64,000 nt of DNA from Neorhizobium petrolearium. GTDB lineage: Bacteria; Pseudomonadota; Alphaproteobacteria; Rhizobiales; Rhizobiaceae. The notes beneath the pieces are model-generated. The model was not told the DNA's origin. It ran no database searches and saw nothing but the letters and a program-made list of their open reading frames with translations. This document shows, in pieces, positions 60,377-64,000 of the stretch. The position numbers were made by a program, and so were the translations under genes. The stretch covers positions 186,001 through 250,000 of the forward strand of contig NZ_JAGGJW010000009.1 in assembly GCF_017873175.1 (NCBI RefSeq), in the 5' to 3' direction. How positions within the stretch are numbered: the first letter of the stretch is position 1; each line of letters begins with the position of its first letter.

Positions 60377-61119
60377 TTGCCGCCGTCCACGCTGATAATC
60401 TGGCCGGAAATCCATCCGGCATAGTCCGACGCAAAGAACATCACCATGGCGGCGATATCATCGGGCGCGCCGAGGCGCTTCAGCGCAATGTTCTGAAGGA
60501 GCCGCGCCTGTCCCTCCTCGCCCATCGCCTCCCACTGCTTTTCCGTCGTGGGGTTGGAGCGCACGAAGCCGGGCGCGACGTTGTTGACGGTGATGTTCCA
60601 GGGGCCGAGTTCGTGGGCGAGCTGGCGGGTCAGCCCGATCTGGCCGGCCTTGGCGCTGGCATAAGCCTGGATGCCGGTCAGCGAGATGCCGATGCCGGCA
60701 CCACTGGAAATGTTGATGATGCGCCCTGCCCGCTTCTTTTTCATGGCCGGCGCCACCGCCTGCGCCATGAAGAAGGCGCCTGAAAGGTTGACGTCGAAAA
60801 TCGTCTGCCAGTCGCTTTCGGAAATCTCCTCGATCGGCCGGCCGACCTGGCCGCACACGCCGCCGGCATTGTTGACGAGAATATCGACGTCGCCGAAGAT
60901 CGGGACGAGCTTCTGCACATCGGCGCGGCTGCCCACATCGAGCACGTGCGCGGACGCGTTCGGGCCGCAGAGTTTTACCGTTTCCTCGAGCCCCGCAGCA
61001 TTGATGTCGCAGACATGCACCGTTGCTCCGCGGCTTGCGAACCCTTGTGCGATCGCTCGGCCGAAGCCGTGCGCCGCGCCGGTGACGATGACTATCTTGC
61101 CGTCGAAGGAAATGTTCAT
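60373..61119 (-). CDS. Short-chain dehydrogenase/reductase
   Basis: A 248-aa classical SDR. The cofactor loop is VTGAAHGFGRAIAQGFASRG; NNAGG is present after DILV. The active site is Ser in IINISSGAGIGI and the Tyr-Lys pair in IQAYASAKAGQIGLTRQLAH. The C-terminus ends ASDYAGWISGQIISVDGGK. An Asp after the second strand (VHVCDINAAGL) suggests NAD preference. It overlaps its neighbours by four bases on both sides (ATGA), so it is deep inside a translationally coupled operon and oxidises or reduces a pathway alcohol. Confidence 0.92.
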   Translation of the reverse strand: MNISFDGKIVIVTGAAHGFGRAIAQGFASRGATVHVCDINAAGLEETVKLCGPNASAHVLDVGSRADVQKLVPIFGDVDILVNNAGGVCGQVGRPIEEISESDWQTIFDVNLSGAFFMAQAVAPAMKKKRAGRIINISSGAGIGISLTGIQAYASAKAGQIGLTRQLAHELGPWNITVNNVAPGFVRSNPTTEKQWEAMGEEGQARLLQNIALKRLGAPDDIAAMVMFFASDYAGWISGQIISVDGGK

Positions 61120-62135
61120 GCCGCAGCCCTCGCAAGTTCGTCGATATTGGCCATGTCGAGCGGCCGCTTGCCGTCCTCGATCTCATGGATCATCTCGATG
61201 ACGCGCGCGGCGAGCGGCGTCGGCACGCAGGATTCCCGGCCGATCTCGACCACCGGAAGCACCTGCGCGTCCACTTCGGTCTTCCGCTTGCGGATCGCCA
61301 GATCCCGCCAGATGCCGGAATGGGATTTGGCCGACCTGCGGTTATGCGCCACCATGTCCTCGAAGGACTTGTTGGTCTGTTCCGGCGTCGCGAGCGGCCC
61401 GAAGGCTGCGGGGTCGAAGCCGTCGAAGGCCTCTGGCTTGATATTGTTGATGGCCGCGACGGTCGCCACTTCCAGCGCGAGCTTGCGCAGCACCGGCCGG
61501 GCGACCGGATTATCGAGCACATCGGCGATGCTGTCATTGGTGAGCGCCGTGCCGAACAACAGCGCGCCATAGATCAGCTTGCCCCAGAGGAAACCCCAGA
61601 TATTGTTGGTGATCAGCGCCTTCGGCTCGAACGACTTCATGAGCTGGTAGATGCTTTCGGCGCGGTCCGTGAAACGGCCGTCGAGCTCGCCGATGACGAC
61701 GGCGCCGCGACCGCTATATTGCACCACACCGGGCTCGAAATAATCGGCGCCGAAATTCACGAAACAGCCGATCACCCGGCTATCGCCGGTGATGCGGGCA
61801 ATCACCCGTTCGTTCAGGCCGTTCTGCGCCGAGACGACGTAACCGTCCGGCGCAAGATGTCTGACCAGCGCCTTTGCCGCCTCTTCCGTGTGATGGGCTT
61901 TGACGCAGAGGAAGGTACGCTTATATTGGCCTTCGAGTTCTTCCGGCAGATAGGCCTTCGCCTTCACCACGTCCTCGAAGATCGGACCGACGATCTTCAG
62001 CCCTTTCTCGTTGATCGCGTCAACATGTTCCTTGACATTGTCGATGAAGATCACCTCTTCGCCGGCCCGGATGAAGGCAGCCCCCAGCGTCCCGCCGATC
62101 GCGCCGGCGCCCCAGATCAGGACCGGCCCACTCAT
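61116..62135 (-). CDS. Ketopantoate reductase-like dehydrogenase (PanE/ApbA family)
   Basis: A 339-aa NAD(P)-dependent dehydrogenase. The nucleotide loop is LIWGAGAIGGTLGAAFIRAG, followed by the EEVIFIDNVKEHV strand with an Asp at its end, which favours NAD. The ApbA middle segment is FLCVKAHHTEEAAKALVRHL and AQNGLNERVIARITGDSRVI. The C-terminal helical domain has the catalytic-type Lys in WGKLIYGALLFG. It is somewhat longer than PanE (about 300 aa). Context points to an unknown 2-oxo or 2-hydroxy acid rather than pantothenate synthesis. Coupled by ATGA overlaps on both sides. Confidence 0.88.
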   Translation of the reverse strand: MSGPVLIWGAGAIGGTLGAAFIRAGEEVIFIDNVKEHVDAINEKGLKIVGPIFEDVVKAKAYLPEELEGQYKRTFLCVKAHHTEEAAKALVRHLAPDGYVVSAQNGLNERVIARITGDSRVIGCFVNFGADYFEPGVVQYSGRGAVVIGELDGRFTDRAESIYQLMKSFEPKALITNNIWGFLWGKLIYGALLFGTALTNDSIADVLDNPVARPVLRKLALEVATVAAINNIKPEAFDGFDPAAFGPLATPEQTNKSFEDMVAHNRRSAKSHSGIWRDLAIRKRKTEVDAQVLPVVEIGRESCVPTPLAARVIEMIHEIEDGKRPLDMANIDELARAAA

Positions 62136-62833
62136 GCCCAGCCTCCTTCGAGAAGCGCGCGCGTCTCTTCGATCGCTACGTCCCAGATCGCCTGCATCTG
62201 CTCGTCCGGCCGCTCGTAATAGCCGCCGAAATTGCCGTCACCGAGATAGGTCTTGACGGCCTCCGGCGACATCACCCGCATCCGAGCCGTATCGATCATG
62301 GGCTTGCGCTGCAAGGGTTGCGCGACGCCCTCAAGTCGCGTCCAGGGGAAATTCTCCATCCACGAAGCGTGCGAGGCGACGGTATCGGTCTCCTGTACCT
62401 TGGCGAAGGTCTTCGGCGCGTTCCACCAGTTGTGAAACTTGACGGCGGTGTCTGGATTGTCCGCCATCCATTCCACCGCAAGGCTCCCGGCCGGTTGGTT
62501 GCCACCATGGCCGTTGACGATCAGGATGCGGCGGAAACCCTGCCGCCTCAGCCCGTCGAGGATATCGCGGACGAGACGGACATAGGTTTCCTGGCGAATG
62601 CTGATGGTGCCCGGATAGGAAAGGAAATAGGGCGTGATGCCATAGGCCACCACGGGAAAGACCGGAATTCCGAGCGGTGCGGCCGCCTCCGCTGCCACTT
62701 TTTCCGACAGGATGGAATCGACGGATAGCGAAAGTCCTGCATGCTGCTCGGTGCTGCCGAGCGGCAGGACTGCTCTGTCGTCAGTCTTCAGATAGGCCTC
62801 GATCTGCTGCCAGTTACATTCCGATATTCTCAT
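62132..62833 (-). CDS. Creatininase-family amidohydrolase
   Basis: A 233-aa metal-dependent cyclic amide hydrolase. Motifs are VLPLGSTEQHAGLSLSVDSI (Glu-x-His and Asp ligands) and ILIVNGHGGNQPAGSLAVEW (His/Asn site), with a later Glu. Creatininases open lactam rings such as creatinine; relatives act in mycofactocin and riboflavin pathways. AAGGAAGG lies upstream of the ATG. It is the first enzyme gene after the GntR regulator, 15 bp apart, suggesting it starts the pathway by opening a cyclic amide (inference). Confidence 0.9.
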   Translation of the reverse strand: MRISECNWQQIEAYLKTDDRAVLPLGSTEQHAGLSLSVDSILSEKVAAEAAAPLGIPVFPVVAYGITPYFLSYPGTISIRQETYVRLVRDILDGLRRQGFRRILIVNGHGGNQPAGSLAVEWMADNPDTAVKFHNWWNAPKTFAKVQETDTVASHASWMENFPWTRLEGVAQPLQRKPMIDTARMRVMSPEAVKTYLGDGNFGGYYERPDEQMQAIWDVAIEETRALLEGGWA

Positions 62834-62848
62834 CTCCGCCTGCCTTCC

Positions 62849-63874
62849 TTATCCTTGCGCATCGATCGGCGCTCGTTTCGCGTCGTCCACGGGCTGCGGC
62901 AAGACGCCGGCAGCGCGTATGATCGGCACGATCACCCGCTCGATATCGGCCGTATCGGGCGCATGGCGATATTCGATCGCCGGCACACCTTCTGGAACGT
63001 CAGCGAGAATGCTTTCCGCCCCGGAGGCGTAGACGACGACGGTGGCATTCGCGATCACCGCATCGAGGCCCGGCGTATCGAGCACGCCGGCGACGACCTC
63101 CCCCACATGTGGCGCGAAGCGCTGCACGCCGCTCTTCATGATCGGCAGGAATTCAGGGAACCGCGAGATGACGGCGATGCGGGCAAGCGAGTCCAGCGAG
63201 GCGAGCGCCCGGCGCGTTTCCTCCGACGGCGTGAAGCTGATCGTCACGACCTTCGTATTCGGCACCAGCATCGCCACGTCTCGGTGCCGGTTGGCGATGG
63301 TGACGGCGAGGTCGGCGGAATTGGCAAGCGCCTTGATCTTGGCATCCCGCTCCAGGGCCGCGACCGTCACCGGCTCCACGGTGACATCGCGCCCCAGCCG
63401 GGCGGCGATGAAACGGGCATAGCTCGCAGTCGCGTCCTGAAACAGCCCGATCATGACAATCCTGAGGCGCGGTCCGACGCTGTCGCGGTAGAAGACACGG
63501 GCACTGACCAGCGAGACGAGTTCGGTCGGCCGGATGCCGAGCGCCCGGCTTTCGTCGATCAGCTGATCGATATGCTGGCGTAACCCGCTGGCCTCGGTCC
63601 TGCCAGCCACCCGCGCCTGCTGGCTGTCACTGACAAAAGTGCCGGCGCCCGGCCTCGTATCGATGAGGCCTGCCGCTTTCAGATCGGCATAGACCTGGCT
63701 CACCGTCATCGGCGCAACACCGATCTTCTCGGCAAGCTCCCGCACCGAAGGCAAGGCTTCCCCAGGCGCCAGTTCCCCGTAGGTGATGCCATATTCGATA
63801 AGCCCCTGAAGCTGTGTGCGCAGCGGCACAGGCAGCTCTCGGTCGATGAAAAATTCCATGAAGCTGTTCGTCAT
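62849..63874 (-). CDS. GntR-family regulator with C-terminal sensor domain
   Basis: A 341-aa regulator. The winged helix occupies residues ~15-85 (LQGLIEYGITYGELAPGEAL, PSVRELAEKIGVAPMTVSQV, YADLKAAGLIDTRPGAGTFV). The remaining 250 residues are not FCD or UTRA; RLRIVMIGLFQDATASYARF and VAMLVPNTKVVTISFTPSEE suggest a periplasmic-binding-protein-like alpha/beta sensor. It is the promoter-proximal gene of the creatininase-to-amidase operon. A promoter and perfect palindrome lie directly before its start (63880-63926), so it is very likely autoregulated. The leader would be under about 20 bases with only a weak ribosome site. Confidence 0.87.
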   Translation of the reverse strand: MTNSFMEFFIDRELPVPLRTQLQGLIEYGITYGELAPGEALPSVRELAEKIGVAPMTVSQVYADLKAAGLIDTRPGAGTFVSDSQQARVAGRTEASGLRQHIDQLIDESRALGIRPTELVSLVSARVFYRDSVGPRLRIVMIGLFQDATASYARFIAARLGRDVTVEPVTVAALERDAKIKALANSADLAVTIANRHRDVAMLVPNTKVVTISFTPSEETRRALASLDSLARIAVISRFPEFLPIMKSGVQRFAPHVGEVVAGVLDTPGLDAVIANATVVVYASGAESILADVPEGVPAIEYRHAPDTADIERVIVPIIRAAGVLPQPVDDAKRAPIDAQG

Positions 63875-63879
63875 TGTCC

Positions 63880-63897
63880 GTTATAGTTGAATATAAC
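63880..63897. promoter_or_regulatory. Palindromic operator GTTATA-N6-TATAAC (site 2)
   Basis: GTTATAGTTGAATATAAC is a perfect inverted repeat six bases before the GntR start and just downstream of its -10, so it would cover the transcription start. The half-sites, spacing and GATTAT flank are the same as at 54783-54800. This is a typical autorepression site. Confidence 0.75.
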
Positions 63898-63898
63898 G

Positions 63899-63926
63899 AT
63901 TATCGCTCCACAGAAGGTGCGGTCAA
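63899..63926 (-). promoter_or_regulatory. Promoter of the GntR-led operon
   Basis: On the minus strand TTGACC (63921-63926) and GATAAT (63899-63904) are separated by 16 bases. This is a good sigma-70-type promoter and would start transcription inside the palindrome at 63880-63897. Confidence 0.65.
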
Positions 63927-64000
63927 GAACTATCCAATGTTTGGCGCGGAAATTCAGTTGACAGCGTTTCCAGCGCATGAAATCGTTATTGCCAACAAGA

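Overview
This is a GC-rich accessory region of the kind found on plasmids or chromids of Rhizobiaceae (Rhizobium/Agrobacterium group). It holds many ABC uptake operons with their own hydrolases and one-component regulators (GntR, LysR, AraC, LuxR), a chemoreceptor with a CheR-tethering tail, transposase remnants of three IS families, a pRiA4b ORF-3-like fragment, and a biuret hydrolase whose catalytic residues fall at the numbering of the characterised Rhizobium leguminosarum enzyme. No rRNA, tRNA or CRISPR array was seen. The assignment is by gene content only.

Layout. 1-6.7 kb: a Fic protein cut by the window edge, a divergent peroxiredoxin/AraC pair and a chemoreceptor, set among gene debris (IS3, IS6 and IS21 transposase pieces, and C-terminal pieces of a 3-methyladenine glycosylase and a GH4 glycosidase). 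6.7-15.6 kb: a dipeptide-type ABC transporter with amidase, RidA, an Asp/Glu racemase-like protein and a GntR regulator. 15.9-26.9 kb: a LacI pseudogene, then a GntR regulator divergent from a nine-gene operon for biuret-type compounds. That operon has a BMP-family ABC transporter, formamidase, biuret hydrolase, a second isochorismatase-fold hydrolase that may be a triuret hydrolase, a cupin, and allophanate hydrolase. Together these would import a urea oligomer and strip it to ammonia and CO2. 27.2-33 kb: an exported diheme protein paired with a SnoaL-like protein, and a SAM-cyclase-AAA-TPR signalling protein.

33.4-41.5 kb: a GNAT enzyme, then a LysR regulator divergent from an argininosuccinate lyase paralogue, a polar amino-acid ABC transporter, an MmgE/PrpD protein and a PuuE-like deacetylase. 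41.7-51 kb is the most unusual part. A LuxR-type regulator and a small HEPN-like protein diverge from a type I secretion locus. That locus encodes a 563-aa Gln/Asn- then Gly-rich protein, a 690-aa protein with five copies of an undescribed repeat (N-x-A-x-I then QTN-x-L-x-D-x-D), an ABC exporter with a long disordered N-terminus, and an HlyD adaptor. A hairpin separates the Gly-rich gene from the rest. No TolC gene is present.

51-64 kb: two orphan family-5 solute-binding proteins (no permease or ATPase in the window), an M14 deacylase, a signal-less family-3 binding protein, an FmdA-type amidase, and a tightly overlapped operon of GntR, creatininase-like, PanE-like, SDR, M20 peptidase and amidase genes. 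A perfect GTTATA-N6-TATAAC palindrome lies both at the GntR promoter and at the promoter of the binding-protein gene at 54942, about 9 kb apart. It ties these genes into one probable regulon for an unknown amide or lactam substrate.
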